Positions 35,036 to 43,880 of a stretch of DNA of 64,000 bases are shown here, piece by piece. Numbering within the stretch: the first letter of the stretch is position 1; the number at the start of each line of letters is the position of its first letter. The notes under the pieces are model-generated. The model did not search any database and was not told the DNA's origin. It worked only from the letters and a program-made list of their open reading frames with translations. The stretch comes from an uncultured Clostridia bacterium (GTDB lineage: Bacteria > Bacillota > Clostridia > Oscillospirales > Ruminococcaceae): positions 1 through 64,000 of the forward strand of contig CANRNN010000009.1 in the NCBI GenBank assembly GCA_947632025.1, given 5' to 3'. A program made the translations under genes and the position numbers.

Positions 35036-35722
35036 ATGAACGAGAAGATACTTATTGTGGACGATGAACATGAGATCGCCGACCTCGTCGAACTTTGCCT
35101 GTCAAATGAGGGCTTCCTTACACGAAAATTCTACGACGGCGCATCTGCTCTCGAATTCCTGAACGGCGAAAGCGTCGACCTCGCCGTGGTGGACGTGATG
35201 ATGCCCGATATCGACGGGTTCTCTCTGGTCAGACTTCTGCGCGAGCGATACGTCTTTCCAGTTATAATGCTCACCGCCAGAGTGGAGGAATCCGACAAGA
35301 TAACGGGACTTATGCTCGGCGCGGACGATTATATGACTAAGCCTTTCAGCCCGCCGGAGCTTGTCGCGAGAGTCCGTACACAGCTTCGCAGATTCTACCG
35401 TTATAATGTAAACTCCAAACAGAATACCGAAATAGATATTCGCGGACTTTCCATAAACTCCGAAAACAGAAAATGCACACTTGACGGGAAAGCCGTAAAC
35501 CTCACGCCGCTCGAATTCAATATATTGCTCTACCTGTGCGAAAGACAAGGAAGCGTCGTCACAAGCGAGGAGCTTTTTGAAGCCGTGTGGGGAGAGAAAT
35601 ATCTCGACAGCTCCAATACCGTTATGTCGCATATTGCACGTCTGCGTGATAAGCTCGGCGAACAGCCGCGCCGCCCGAAGTACGTCAAGACCGTCTGGGG
35701 GGTGGGCTATACCGTTGAGTAA
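35036..35722 (+). CDS. VanR-like response regulator (OmpR family)
   Basis: 228 residues: receiver domain with acidic pocket in LIVDDEHE, phospho-acceptor Asp in VVDVMMPDIDGF, and the KPF Lys; then an OmpR-type winged helix (LTPLEFNILLYLCERQGSVVTSEELFEAVWGEKY...VMSHIARLRDKLG...KTVWGVGYTVE). The true start is ATG 35036 behind GGGAGGAG, not 35018. Overlaps the kinase gene by 8 nt. Closest in flavour to VanR. Expected to bind the neighbouring direct repeats. Confidence 0.9.
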   Translation: MNEKILIVDDEHEIADLVELCLSNEGFLTRKFYDGASALEFLNGESVDLAVVDVMMPDIDGFSLVRLLRERYVFPVIMLTARVEESDKITGLMLGADDYMTKPFSPPELVARVRTQLRRFYRYNVNSKQNTEIDIRGLSINSENRKCTLDGKAVNLTPLEFNILLYLCERQGSVVTSEELFEAVWGEKYLDSSNTVMSHIARLRDKLGEQPRRPKYVKTVWGVGYTVE

Positions 35723-36818
35723 AGGTAAAAATAAACGCTATCGCAAACTTTCCCGCGAAATATTGATACGGTATTTTCTGATACTTATCGTGGGAACGTT
35801 GTTTTTCGCTTTTTTCGTGACTACGGTCAAGTGGTTATGCGGGAGTTTGTCATTTCAAAGGGCAGGGAGAATTTACCGCGTACTGTTGTTTGTTGACGAA
35901 AATCTAGATATTTTCGAAGCGGCGGTAATAATCATTATGTGGGGGATCATCACACGGCTGTGTTTTATAAAGCCGTTGAAATTTCTGGACGAACTTACCG
36001 ACGCAGCTGTGAAAATGTCGTCCGGGTTTTCGGAGAACAGTGAGATAAAGCTCTCGCCCGAACTTCACGAAACAGAGCTTGAATTGAATTCCGCAAGGGA
36101 ACGTTCGGCTCGGAACGCTCAACGTGCGGCACAAGCCGAACAGCGCAAGAATGACCTTGTCGTCTATCTGGCTCACGACCTGAAAACTCCGCTTACGAGC
36201 ATTATCGGCTATCTTACGCTGCTGCGTGACGAACCTAATATTTCGCCCGAAAACCGCGCACGCTTCACGGATATAGCGCTTAATAAGGCAGATCGGCTGG
36301 AGCAGCTTGTAAACGAGTTTTTCGATATCACGAGATTCAACCTCACAACACTTACGCTTGAACGGGAGTCGGTCAACCTGTCGTTTATGCTGGAGCAGAC
36401 TGTAAGCGAGTTTCTGCCGATTTTCGCCGAAAAGGAGCTTGCAGCGCGGACAGATATTCAAAGCGGGATAATGCTTTTATGCGATCCGGACAAGCTGGCA
36501 AGGGTGTTTGACAATCTTCTGCGCAATTCTTTCAATTACAGCTACGACAAAAGCGAGGTCTTTATTTCTTTGAAGTCTGACGGGAGCTTTGCGGAAATTC
36601 TCGTGAGAAATCACGGAAAGAATATCCCCAAGGAAAAGCTCGGCAGGATCTTCGAGCAGTTTTTCAGAGTGGATTCCGCCAGAAGCTCCGGAACAGGCGG
36701 CGCCGGTCTTGGACTTGCTATAGCAAAGGAAATAGTCGACCTTCACGGCGGTGAGATCTCAGCCGGAAGCGAAAACGAAATAATAGAATTTAAGGTAAAA
36801 TTGCCGCTTGATATGTAA
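35715..36818 (+). CDS. VanS-like sensor histidine kinase
   Basis: About 367 residues from TTG 35715, which overlaps the regulator stop and has GGTGGG at suitable spacing; the ORF-track start lies within the regulator in the wrong frame. Two membrane helices (about residues 15-40 and 62-82) with a short outer loop, a linker, HisKA with the phospho-His in VVYLAHDLKTPLTSIIGYLTLL, and HATPase (NLLRNSFNYS, GRIFEQFFRVD, GTGGAGLGLAIAKEIVDLHGG). The HisKA region is very VanS-like. The short sensor loop suggests sensing at the membrane. Confidence 0.9.
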   Translation: MSKGKNKRYRKLSREILIRYFLILIVGTLFFAFFVTTVKWLCGSLSFQRAGRIYRVLLFVDENLDIFEAAVIIIMWGIITRLCFIKPLKFLDELTDAAVKMSSGFSENSEIKLSPELHETELELNSARERSARNAQRAAQAEQRKNDLVVYLAHDLKTPLTSIIGYLTLLRDEPNISPENRARFTDIALNKADRLEQLVNEFFDITRFNLTTLTLERESVNLSFMLEQTVSEFLPIFAEKELAARTDIQSGIMLLCDPDKLARVFDNLLRNSFNYSYDKSEVFISLKSDGSFAEILVRNHGKNIPKEKLGRIFEQFFRVDSARSSGTGGAGLGLAIAKEIVDLHGGEISAGSENEIIEFKVKLPLDM

Positions 36819-36849
36819 TTTTCAAAAAATCAAAAGGAGAACAGTTATT

Positions 36850-38007
36850 ATGAGAAAATCAGCCTTGTTTTTAGCAGCGGTCATAACGGCATCGGCTCTG
36901 ACGGGCTGTACGGAAACTTCGGAACATATAAGCGTTCCGAAGCTCTCGCATATGTCCTCAGAGAGTGAGAGTGAAGCTCCCGTATCGTCTGACACTTCGC
37001 ATTCAACGGATACGTCGGACTCGTCGGGCGCAGCGGCTTCTTCGGATACGAAAAGCTCGTCCACTTCGGAGAGTACGTCAAGCACTTTGAACGCGTCAAG
37101 CTCGTCAAGCGTGAAAAGCAGCTCGTCAAAGACCGCGAGCTCAACGAAAAAGCTTCCCGAAAAAAGCTCGTCGAAGGTATACACATCGTTCGAGCCTGAG
37201 TTGAAAGACGGCGTCCCCGAAGGCGAAACGCTGACCGTTCCGAGCGGCTCGATGCTTGAAATAGACGGGGATTTTCGGGTCGAGGGAACGCTCGACTGCT
37301 CCGAGGGCGGTCTGGTCGTAGTAAAGGACGGAGGACGGCTCCAACTCGACGGGAACGCCGTACTGAACGGCTGTATGCGCATAGACGAGGGCGGCGAAGT
37401 CTGCGGGGACGGAGTACTTAAGCTTGTGAACAATTTCGACGACATCGACTGCAAGGGCGGTTTTACCGCGAAGATCGACCCGCCCGCTCCCATTGAGAAA
37501 AACGGGGTAACATATGTAGGCGGAATACTTCTCGTCAACAAACAGTATGCACTTCCGAAAAAATACGGCAGCGGTCTTGATCCCGAACTTCAGGCAGCCG
37601 TCGAGGAAATGCGTAAGGCTTCGGGCTTTACTATGAGAATATCATCCGGATTCCGAAGCTACACTGAGCAGGAATGGTGGTACAATTACTGGTGTTCGGT
37701 GGACGGAGAGGAGATAGCAAGTACATATTCGGCGCTTCCCGGACACAGTGAGCATCAAACGGGTCTTGCCGCCGACATCACCAGAAGCGAACTTGATTAC
37801 GCAGATACTCCCGAAGGGAAATGGCTCGCGGCACACAGTTGGGAATACGGCTTGATAATCCGATATCCGCAGGACAAGGTGGACAAGACAGGCTATATTT
37901 ATGAACCGTGGCATGTGCGCTATCTCGGCAAAAGCACCGCGAAGCTCGTTCATGACAGCGGACTTTGTCTGGAGGAATTTCTGGGTGTTTGTGAAGAATC
38001 TGAATAA
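36850..38007 (+). CDS. vanY: VanY-like D,D-carboxypeptidase lipoprotein
   Basis: 385 residues: lipoprotein signal (ASALTGC), a Ser/Thr-rich linker (about 25-115), a middle region of short beta repeats (MLEIDGDFRVEGTLDCSEGGLVVVKDGGRLQLDGNAVLNG) that looks like a small beta-solenoid, then an M15B/VanY peptidase domain. Zinc and active-site motifs are present: SSGFRSYTEQ, LPGHSEHQTGLAADI and EPWHVRYLG. It should remove the terminal D-Ala from peptidoglycan stems outside the cell. Start ATG 36850 behind AAGGAGA. Third gene after VanR/VanS-like genes; no vanH, vanA or vanX is present, so glycopeptide resistance cannot be inferred. Confidence 0.85.
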   Translation: MRKSALFLAAVITASALTGCTETSEHISVPKLSHMSSESESEAPVSSDTSHSTDTSDSSGAAASSDTKSSSTSESTSSTLNASSSSSVKSSSSKTASSTKKLPEKSSSKVYTSFEPELKDGVPEGETLTVPSGSMLEIDGDFRVEGTLDCSEGGLVVVKDGGRLQLDGNAVLNGCMRIDEGGEVCGDGVLKLVNNFDDIDCKGGFTAKIDPPAPIEKNGVTYVGGILLVNKQYALPKKYGSGLDPELQAAVEEMRKASGFTMRISSGFRSYTEQEWWYNYWCSVDGEEIASTYSALPGHSEHQTGLAADITRSELDYADTPEGKWLAAHSWEYGLIIRYPQDKVDKTGYIYEPWHVRYLGKSTAKLVHDSGLCLEEFLGVCEESE

Positions 38008-38060
38008 AATCCGGATATTCAGAGTTAAGAAGCAGCAGATAAAATGCAGGAAATGGAGTA

Positions 38061-38088
38061 AGCCCGCCCTCAGGCGGGCTTTTTTTGT
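38061..38088 (+). terminator. Terminator of the VanRSY-like operon
   Basis: AGCCCGCC-CTCA-GGCGGGCT followed by seven T residues. Confidence 0.9.
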
Positions 38089-38098
38089 GAAAATATGC

Positions 38099-38127
38099 TT
38101 GACAATATAACTTGTTCGTGATATAAT
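38099..38127 (+). promoter_or_regulatory. Promoter of the hybrid sensor kinase gene
   Basis: TTGACA, 17-bp spacer, TATAAT, 42 bp before the start codon. Confidence 0.8.
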
Positions 38128-38168
38128 TACTATGTATATTATTTTATTGCTTGAACGGAGGTCATTTT

Positions 38169-41100
38169 ATGTACCACTGCCGACTTAAATTCTGTTTCGT
38201 GGATTTTCCCGACGAATATGCCGAGATGATCAAGAGTATGCCCGTACTCTCAAAAAACTTTGAACACGACTTTTCAGACTGGAAGCCCGAAGAGGCGGAT
38301 ATCGTCCTGTTCGGCAATACTGCCGTGGACAGAATAAGAAGCTCTTTCAGAAAGAAATTGCCGCACTCTGTCTTTGTCGCCCTTTGCGAGCGCGACAACT
38401 TTGAATATTTCAAGAACCTCGCGGACGAGATATGGGAGCTTCCGCTAAACGAGTCCGAGTTTGAATACCGCTTCTTGTGTCTTCAGCGCGACATTAAGCT
38501 GATGATGGACAAGTGGGAGTCTGATAATTTCCTTAATGCCGCCATTGACAACTCTCCAAGCATGGTATGGTTCAAAAGCCGTGACGGCGTCCACGAAAAA
38601 GTGAATCAGAGCTTCTGCAACGCAGTCGGAAAGACAAAGGCTCAGGTTCAGGGACGAAGCCACGCATATATATGGGACGTTGAGGACGACGATCCGGCGT
38701 GTGTGGAATCCGATAATCAGGTAATGGAAACGCGCTCCTTGAAAATTTCCGAGGAGAAAATTATGACGGGTCAGGGCGAACGGCTGCTTACTACATATAA
38801 ATCCCCGCTCATCGACTGGGACGATTCCGTTATGGGAACGGTCGGTGTGGGTATTGATATAACCCGTGAACGCGCCTTTGAGGAGGGAATAGTAAGCCGC
38901 AGCCGCACTCTTGAAAAGGTACTCACGTCTATCGACGCGGGCGTTATCTGTCATTCTCTTGACGGAAAGAAAATAATAAGCACGAATGACGCGGCACTGA
39001 GGATACTCGGCTACAAAAGCGTCGACGAGATGCTCGCGGCGGGATTCGATATGGTGGCAAAGTCGGTTTTCGACGAGGATAAGCCTATATTCCGCGAGAA
39101 GATACGTTCACTGCGTGCAGAGGGCGACACCGTAGATGTTGAATATCGCGTGCGCCACGAGAACGGCGAAATAATACACGTTCTCGGAAATGTAAAGCTG
39201 CTGAGTGAAAATGGCGAGCTTTTCTTCCGCAGATTTCTGATCGACGTGACCGAACAGAAGCTGCGCGAGCGCGAACAGAAGCGTCGTTCCGACGCGCTGA
39301 TCCAAGGGCTTTCCACGGATTTCAGCCTTGTGTGCTATTACAATCTGATAACCGGTCTGGGCGAGCCGCTGCGTGTTAATGAAAACTGCGCAAAGGGTCT
39401 TTTGCAGTCGATATTCAAGGGAAACATCTCCCTTGAGGAGAGCTTCGGGCTTTATATCGGAAGCTGCGTTGTCGAGGAGGACAAGCGGGCTCTTCGGGAA
39501 ACTCTCACACGGCAGACGCTCCGCGAAAAGCTTTCAGACCGTGACACAATTTTCCTGAATTATCGCTGCTCCTGCGACGATAAGGTGCATTTCTTCCAGC
39601 TTAAGATCGTGAAAACAGGCGACTGGGCAATCGAGCCGAGCGTCGTTATAGGACTTCGCAGCGTCGATTCCGAAATACGCAAGGAGCTTGAAAAGGAGCT
39701 TCAGCTTGAGGCTGCTCTTGCCGAGGCAAACCGCGCAAATATTGCGAAAAGCGCCTTTTTGTCGAATATGTCCCACGACATAAGAACGCCCATGAACGCC
39801 ATCGTCGGTTTTACGACGCTTGCGCTTTCCCACCCCGAAAGAAAAGAACAGGTCGAGGAATGTCTTAAAAAGATAATGGCGTCGGGCAACCACCTGTTGT
39901 CGCTTATCAACGACGTTCTCGATATGAGCCGTATCGAAAGCGGAAAAATGCACCTCGACGAGAAGCCCGCAAGCCTTTCGGATATCATTCACGGACTTCA
40001 GAATATCCTTTACGCGGACGTTAGCTCCAAGGGTCTTGAAATGTCCGTCAATGCGTCGGAGATCTACGATGAGGAAATTCTCTGCGATAAATTAAGGTTG
40101 AATCAGGTGCTGCTCAACCTGCTCTCAAACGCGGTGAAGTACACTCCCTCAGGCGGAAAGGTAATGTTCGGCATATCACAGCACAACAGCCCGAATGAGG
40201 GATCTGCCCGCTACAGATTTGTCGTTAAGGATACGGGAATAGGTATGAGCGAGCAGTTCATAAAGCATATTTTCGAGCCGTTTGAGCGGGAGCGCAACAC
40301 GACCATAAGCGGTATCCAAGGAACGGGACTCGGTATGGCGATAACGAAAAATATCGTCGATATGATGCACGGGACTATTGATATTCAAAGCCGTCAGGGC
40401 GAAGGCACGACGGCGACGGTCGAGTTTGAGTTCAAAATAAATACCGGACATATCGACCTTCACACTATGGAGGAATTCAAAAATTGCCGTGCTCTGGTCG
40501 TTGACGACGACTTCAATACCTGCGACAGCGTTTCCTATATGCTCGAACAGCTGGGTATGCGCGCCGAGTGGACGCTTTCCGGAAAAGAAGCCGTTCTGCG
40601 CACAAAACAGGCGCTTTCCCGCGGTGACAGCTACGACGTTTATATCGTCGACTGTTTTCTGCCCGACCTAAATGGAATAGAGGTCGTTCGCCGCATACGC
40701 AAAGCAACGAAAACGAATGTTCCGATAATCGTCCTTACTGCTTACGACTGGACGGAATTTGAGGACGACGCGAGAGAAGCGGGAGTTTCGGCGTTCTGCT
40801 CGAAGCCGCTGTTTATGTCGGAATTAAAGAGCTGCCTGTCGGCGCTTTCGGCGAAGAAAGGTGAGGAAGGTTCCGAGAATGAAAGCAAAACACGTTCGGG
40901 AAGGCTGCTCCTCGCCGAGGATAACGAGCTGAATCAGGAAATAGCCGAGGCACTCCTTACCGAAGCGGGATTCGAGATCGACATAGCCGAAAACGGTCAG
41001 GAGGCTGTTGATGCCGTAAAATCACATGAGGCGGGGTATTACAAAGCTGTGCTTATGGACGTGCAGATGCCTGTAATGAACGGCTATGACGCTACCAGAG

Positions 41101-41270
41101 CGATACGCGCTCTTGATGAAAAAGCGAAATCGGAAATACCGATACTCGCAATGACCGCGAACGCCTTTACCGAAGACAGGGAAGCAGCCCTTGCGTGCGG
41201 AATGAACGGTCATATCGCGAAACCGATAGATATAAATGTCCTGCTTGAAACGCTTGACAGCGTGATTTGA
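38169..41270 (+). CDS. Hybrid sensor histidine kinase with PAS and two receiver domains
   Basis: 1033 residues, no membrane segment, so cytoplasmic. Order: an N-terminal degenerate receiver-like domain (1-110, DIVLFGN in place of a normal phospho-site), PAS domains at about 125-240 and 255-365 (FLNAAIDNSPSMVWFKSRDG; VEYRVRHENGEIIHVLGNVK), a third less clear PAS-like part (to about 510), HisKA (LSNMSHDIRTPMNAIVGF), HATPase (GTGLGMAITKNIVDMMHG), and two receivers (YIVDCFLPDLNG; VLMDVQMPVMNGYDATRAIR). No HPt or output domain, so it must signal to another protein. ATG 38169 behind GGAGG. Confidence 0.88.
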   Translation: MYHCRLKFCFVDFPDEYAEMIKSMPVLSKNFEHDFSDWKPEEADIVLFGNTAVDRIRSSFRKKLPHSVFVALCERDNFEYFKNLADEIWELPLNESEFEYRFLCLQRDIKLMMDKWESDNFLNAAIDNSPSMVWFKSRDGVHEKVNQSFCNAVGKTKAQVQGRSHAYIWDVEDDDPACVESDNQVMETRSLKISEEKIMTGQGERLLTTYKSPLIDWDDSVMGTVGVGIDITRERAFEEGIVSRSRTLEKVLTSIDAGVICHSLDGKKIISTNDAALRILGYKSVDEMLAAGFDMVAKSVFDEDKPIFREKIRSLRAEGDTVDVEYRVRHENGEIIHVLGNVKLLSENGELFFRRFLIDVTEQKLREREQKRRSDALIQGLSTDFSLVCYYNLITGLGEPLRVNENCAKGLLQSIFKGNISLEESFGLYIGSCVVEEDKRALRETLTRQTLREKLSDRDTIFLNYRCSCDDKVHFFQLKIVKTGDWAIEPSVVIGLRSVDSEIRKELEKELQLEAALAEANRANIAKSAFLSNMSHDIRTPMNAIVGFTTLALSHPERKEQVEECLKKIMASGNHLLSLINDVLDMSRIESGKMHLDEKPASLSDIIHGLQNILYADVSSKGLEMSVNASEIYDEEILCDKLRLNQVLLNLLSNAVKYTPSGGKVMFGISQHNSPNEGSARYRFVVKDTGIGMSEQFIKHIFEPFERERNTTISGIQGTGLGMAITKNIVDMMHGTIDIQSRQGEGTTATVEFEFKINTGHIDLHTMEEFKNCRALVVDDDFNTCDSVSYMLEQLGMRAEWTLSGKEAVLRTKQALSRGDSYDVYIVDCFLPDLNGIEVVRRIRKATKTNVPIIVLTAYDWTEFEDDAREAGVSAFCSKPLFMSELKSCLSALSAKKGEEGSENESKTRSGRLLLAEDNELNQEIAEALLTEAGFEIDIAENGQEAVDAVKSHEAGYYKAVLMDVQMPVMNGYDATRAIRALDEKAKSEIPILAMTANAFTEDREAALACGMNGHIAKPIDINVLLETLDSVI

Positions 41271-41274
41271 AAAT

Positions 41275-41304
41275 AGAAAGCCCCCTTAAAAAAGGGGGCT
41301 TTCT
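41275..41304. terminator. Bidirectional terminator
   Basis: AGAAAGCCCCCTT / AAGGGGGCTTTCT with a short A-loop, between the convergent kinase and GH5 genes. Confidence 0.8.
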
Positions 41305-41367
41305 ATGTATACGATTATAAATTCCCGATAAATACTTTGATCTCCCCCGCCTGTCGGTGGCTTTCAT

Positions 41368-42399
41368 TTACAGATGTTTTACTATCCTGTCTATTACGGG
41401 AGCGTAATGCTCGTCAGAAATTCCAAAGTCCATCAGTTTGTAGCTCCACACGGCGCGTCCTATGCCGTGTTTCTCAAATACCTCGTGAATATCCTCAAAC
41501 CACCTCACCGTATCTTCGGCGGGTGCCTGATCAATAACGCCGTATTCGCCGCAGTAAAGCGGCACGTTCCGATTTTCGCATACCTCGACCGCTTCTCGGA
41601 AAAGCTCCTCGAAAAATCCCGTGCCGAGCGCGGTTATCTTCGGATTTTCCTCCGCGAATGCACCCGCCATTGTGCCTGGGATCTTTGCGGATTCCTCGCG
41701 GTATTTCGCATAACTGTCCGGATAGCCGATGTGGAAATCCTTAGGCATTCCCTCCACCCACCATGCTGTCTGGTGAGTAAATAAAAGCGGCTCATAGCAG
41801 TGGAAATTGTACACGATATTTTCGTCGACAGGAGGTAAAAGCAGCTTTACGGAGCTTACCGCGCTGTAGCACACTCCGCCGTAAAGTATTTTCACGTCCG
41901 GAGCATTTTTGCGGATAGTTTTTATGCAGCGTGCGGCTATCTCGTTCCATTTGTCGGCTACATTCGGGTCAACAACCTCGTTCAGCATCTCAAACATCAT
42001 CATATCGGAATATTTCGCGTATCTCTCGGAAAGTCTGTCCCAAAGCGTGATGAATCTGTCCTGAAGTCCCTTGTCATCAAAAAATCCCGCCGAATAATTC
42101 TTGTCGTCGAAAATATATCCGCACGTCTTGTGCAGGTCGAGAACGACGTTCAGACCGTACTTTCTGCACCACGAAACACATTTGTCAATGTAGCCGAATC
42201 CTTCGGGCTTTGGCGTTCCGTCGGGATTTTCTACATTCTCGTAATCAATGGGAAGCCGAACGTGATCAACACCCCACGATGCAATTTTTTCAATATCGGA
42301 TTCGAGAATAAACGTGTCGAGATGTTCCTTTTCGAGCTTGCCTTGTGAGAGCCAGCCGCCGAGATTTACGCCGCGGCAGAATTTTTCGAGCTTTTTCAT
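41368..42399 (-). CDS. Glycoside hydrolase family 5, intracellular
   Basis: 343 residues of a (beta/alpha)8 GH5 glycosidase. Visible: RGVNLGGWLSQ at the N-terminus, HVRLPIDYENVE, LDLHKTCGYIFDD, the acid/base Glu in MFEMLNEV and the nucleophile Glu in LYCGEYGV, and a late AVWSYKLMDFG. There is no signal peptide, so it probably acts on short imported glucan or mannan oligosaccharides. It diverges from an AraC-type regulator, the usual arrangement for sugar-controlled enzymes. Strong GGAGGAA site. Confidence 0.9.
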   Translation of the reverse strand: MKKLEKFCRGVNLGGWLSQGKLEKEHLDTFILESDIEKIASWGVDHVRLPIDYENVENPDGTPKPEGFGYIDKCVSWCRKYGLNVVLDLHKTCGYIFDDKNYSAGFFDDKGLQDRFITLWDRLSERYAKYSDMMMFEMLNEVVDPNVADKWNEIAARCIKTIRKNAPDVKILYGGVCYSAVSSVKLLLPPVDENIVYNFHCYEPLLFTHQTAWWVEGMPKDFHIGYPDSYAKYREESAKIPGTMAGAFAEENPKITALGTGFFEELFREAVEVCENRNVPLYCGEYGVIDQAPAEDTVRWFEDIHEVFEKHGIGRAVWSYKLMDFGISDEHYAPVIDRIVKHL

Positions 42400-42436
42400 A
42401 TTTGTTCCTCCGAAAAAATAATTTTTTGTTGATTTT

Positions 42437-42469
42437 ATTATAGCATTTTTTTGAAGAATGTGTTATAAT
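42437..42469. promoter_or_regulatory. Overlapping divergent promoter region of GH5 and AraC genes
   Basis: Two TATAAT -10 boxes face apart: minus strand at 42437-42442 for the GH5 gene and plus strand at 42464-42469 for the regulator. Neither has a good -35, in keeping with an activator-dependent promoter pair. Confidence 0.5.
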
Positions 42470-42501
42470 AATAGGGGCATATTTTACGTTTTGGGGGTGT
42501 T

Positions 42502-43248
42502 ATTACGGGAGATATACAAAAAGACCTTGCTGCCGCAAATCTGACCCGTCGGGAAAGCGGTTTCGTTCACCCGACATATGATTCGGAGCTTGAATTCTAC
42601 GAGCTTGTGAAGTCGGGAAACGTCGAGGCGCTTGAAGCCCGCAACGATTACGGAGGTGTCGACGACCCGTCACGGGGACAGCTCTCCCGCGACAGAATAC
42701 GGAATCTGCGGTATCATATAATAGTCACGGTCGCTATGATCTCGCGTTTCTGCATTGAGGGCGGACTTGACGAGCGCGAGAGCTACGCGCTTTCCGACCT
42801 GTACATTTCTCTCCTCGACAAGACCGATACCGAGGAAAAGCTTCGCAATATCCATCGCGAGGTCGTTCTGGAATATGCGTCAAGAATGCGGAAAATAAAT
42901 TCCCGACGCCGCGTTTCTATTCATATAATAAAGGCGCTCGATTATATCGACGCTCATTTGTGCGAGCGCATTTCCATAACGGACGTGTCGGAGTATCTGG
43001 AACTTGACAGGACATATTTCGGAAAATTGTTTACAAAAGAAATAGGCGTGAATTTTTCGGAATATGTGCGCAGGAGAAAAACAGATTCCGCCGAGAATAT
43101 GCTGCTTTATTCCGAAAAAAATATCGGGGAAATTTCCGATTTCCTGGGATTTGCTTCACCAAGCCGCTTTTCCGAGATCTTCCGGAAATATAAAGGAATG
43201 ACCCCCACCGAGTTCAGACAGGAATATTATCGCAGACATTGGAAGTGA
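42502..43248 (+). CDS. AraC family transcriptional regulator, apparent ATT start
   Basis: C-terminal AraC DNA-binding domain with two helix-turn-helix units (ALDYIDAHLCERISITDVSEYLELDRTYFGKLFTKEIG; ENMLLYSEKNIGEISDFLGFASPSRFSEIFRKYKGMTPTEFR). The ORF track starts at GTG 42607, which has no ribosome site. The frame stays open upstream and encodes ITGDIQKDLAAANLTRRESGFVHPTYDSELEFYELVKSGN, which looks like the normal N-terminus of this AraC subgroup. No ATG, GTG or TTG is in frame there; an ATT at 42502, just behind GGGGGTG, is the best candidate start. Divergent from the GH5 gene, so probably its regulator. Confidence 0.72.
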   Translation: MTGDIQKDLAAANLTRRESGFVHPTYDSELEFYELVKSGNVEALEARNDYGGVDDPSRGQLSRDRIRNLRYHIIVTVAMISRFCIEGGLDERESYALSDLYISLLDKTDTEEKLRNIHREVVLEYASRMRKINSRRRVSIHIIKALDYIDAHLCERISITDVSEYLELDRTYFGKLFTKEIGVNFSEYVRRRKTDSAENMLLYSEKNIGEISDFLGFASPSRFSEIFRKYKGMTPTEFRQEYYRRHWK

Positions 43249-43319
43249 ATTTGTTAATATGTCAGAAAAAATCTCGTATATACTTATGAAATACCGATAT
43301 TTCAACAAGGGGTGAACAG

Positions 43320-43880
43320 ATGGACGACAGCGGGATAGTCGCGCTTCTCGCCGAACGTTCCGAGCGCGCAATAACGGAGGCTTCACACAAATATTTCAGC
43401 TATCTTAAAACCATAGCGTACAATATCCTTGGAAACAGCGAGGACGCCGAACAGGTCGCAAACGACACTCTGATGCGGCTTTGGACGGTCGATCCCGAAA
43501 AAATTCCGCCCGTTATAAAAACATATCTTTCCCGAATCGCGAAAAATTTAGCGTATGACATTCTGCGTTCCGAGCGTCGCGAAAAACGCGGAGGGGGAGA
43601 AGCCGTTCTCGTTCTTGACGAGCTTTCGGAGTGCGTTTCCGGAAACATTTCCGCCGAGGAGGCATTTTTTGAAGCGGAATTTTACGCGGATATAAACGCT
43701 TTTTTAGCTTCGCTTAAAGCGAAGCACAGAAAAATGTTCGTGCTGAGATACTGGTACTGTTTCAGCACGGCTGATATAGCAGAGCGAATGGGAACGTCCG
43801 AAAGTACGGTTTCGGTGACGCTTTCAAGACTGCGGGGAAAGCTGCATGATTTCCTTATTGAAAGAGGGTACGATTTATGA
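43320..43880 (+). CDS. ECF-type RNA polymerase sigma factor
   Basis: 186 residues, sigma-70 family: region 2 (YFSYLKTIAYNILGNSEDAEQVANDTLMRLW, KTYLSRIAKNLAYDILRSERREKR) and region 4 (LKAKHRKMFVLRYWYCFSTADIAERMGTSESTVSVTLSRLRGKLHDFL). Ribosome site AAGGGGTGA. It overlaps the following membrane gene by 4 nt, the usual sigma/anti-sigma arrangement. Target genes are not known. Confidence 0.9.
   Translation: MDDSGIVALLAERSERAITEASHKYFSYLKTIAYNILGNSEDAEQVANDTLMRLWTVDPEKIPPVIKTYLSRIAKNLAYDILRSERREKRGGGEAVLVLDELSECVSGNISAEEAFFEAEFYADINAFLASLKAKHRKMFVLRYWYCFSTADIAERMGTSESTVSVTLSRLRGKLHDFLIERGYDL

Noticed and set aside
35577-35714. 46-residue N-terminal extension of the VanS-like kinase in the ORF track
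   Set aside because: It overlaps the response-regulator coding end in another frame and precedes the TTG start that has a ribosome site.
32824-38007. Vancomycin resistance cluster
   Set aside because: Only VanR, VanS and VanY-like genes are present; without vanH, a D-Ala-D-Lac ligase and vanX no resistance can be claimed.
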